From an uncultured Coriobacteriaceae bacterium (lineage in GTDB: Bacteria; Actinomycetota; Coriobacteriia; Coriobacteriales; Atopobiaceae), in NCBI GenBank assembly GCA_902798915.1, contig CADBYM010000022.1:1-50940 (forward strand): 50,940 nucleotides of DNA, written 5' to 3'. Both the position numbers and the translations under genes were made by a program. The notes beneath the pieces are model-generated. The model made no database searches and was not told the DNA's origin. It saw nothing but the letters and a program-made list of their open reading frames with translations. Below, one piece after another: positions 50,845-50,940 of this stretch. The first letter of the stretch is position 1. Each line of letters begins with the position of its first letter.

Positions 50845-50940
50845 ATCGGGTAGGAGGTGCGCCATTAGTTGGCGCACCGTCCTCCCACACCACCGTGCGT
50901 ACCGTTCGGTACACGGCGGTTCCCGGACTTAACGCCTCAC
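50845..50940 (-). mobile_element. Group II intron, 3' end (domains V and VI)
   Basis: On the minus strand, bases 50922-50887 fold as domain V: CCGCCGTGTACC, tetraloop GAAC, GGTACGCACGGTGG. Bases 50878-50856 form domain VI with an 8-bp stem GGTGCGCC/GGCGCACC and a loop with AACTAAT. The intron ends at CTACCCGAT, about 50845. The rest, including any reverse transcriptase, lies right of the window. The class is not settled from this fragment. Confidence 0.8.

Noticed and set aside
1..50940. tRNA, rRNA and tmRNA genes
   Set aside because: I looked in all gaps for cloverleaf words and conserved rRNA stretches and saw none; a covariance search was not possible.

Overview
The window is high-GC DNA read with ATG and GTG starts and strong Shine-Dalgarno sites. 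A one-protein FeoA-FeoB, an AmmeMemoRadiSam pair, a zinc-ribbon/NADase-type glycan-binding protein, a ROK glucokinase and a T-box controlled pheST suggest a Coriobacteriia-like actinobacterium (Olsenella/Atopobiaceae/Collinsella type). That placement is inference from gene content; there is no rRNA in the window to test it. No tRNA, rRNA or CRISPR array was seen.

Bases 1 to about 20,200 form a defence and toxin-antitoxin island in partial decay. In order it holds: a methyltransferase (5' end outside); an SF2 helicase fused to a DUF559/Vsr-like nuclease domain; a convergent RloA/RloB ATPase-TOPRIM-like pair behind a palindromic operator; an IS21-family deletion remnant; a second, frameshifted copy of the helicase 3' end; an AbiE type IV toxin-antitoxin pair; a broken second ATPase/partner pair; an AbiEi-like gene overlapping a truncated DUF3800 gene; a RelBE-type pair; another broken DUF3800 gene; AbrB with a nonsense-mutated PIN toxin; more degenerate helicase pieces; hipB with its operators and a truncated hipA; an AAA-ATPase/PD-(D/E)XK protein; and a TOTE-type primase-helicase broken by one frameshift. 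Two palindromic REP-like families are scattered here (about 78 bp, two copies; about 73 bp, three copies).

From about 20,400 on, the content is mostly housekeeping: a YdcF-type lipoprotein, AmmeMemoRadiSam genes, a 400-bp array of minisatellite-like repeats, a phospholipase-like gene with a GntR regulator, MTA/SAH nucleosidase, a zinc-ribbon glycan-binding membrane protein, pheST with a Phe T-box leader, a GGDEF/EAL protein, nagA, a flavodoxin, a 49-residue EF-hand peptide, glucokinase, a beta-helical lipoprotein, feoAB with Fur-like boxes, a VanX-type dipeptidase, an XRE-aminotransferase fusion with a 14-bp palindromic operator, an M32 carboxypeptidase with a 360-residue acidic N-terminal extension, dtd and mscL. 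The right edge holds the 3' end (domains V and VI) of a group II intron on the minus strand.

The least ordinary signals are the repeated, scrambled 3' modules of the helicase gene; the XRE-aminotransferase fusion that keeps an internal ribosome binding site; the three hipB operators exactly 37 bp apart; the AbiEi-DUF3800 pairing; and the inverted minisatellite array.
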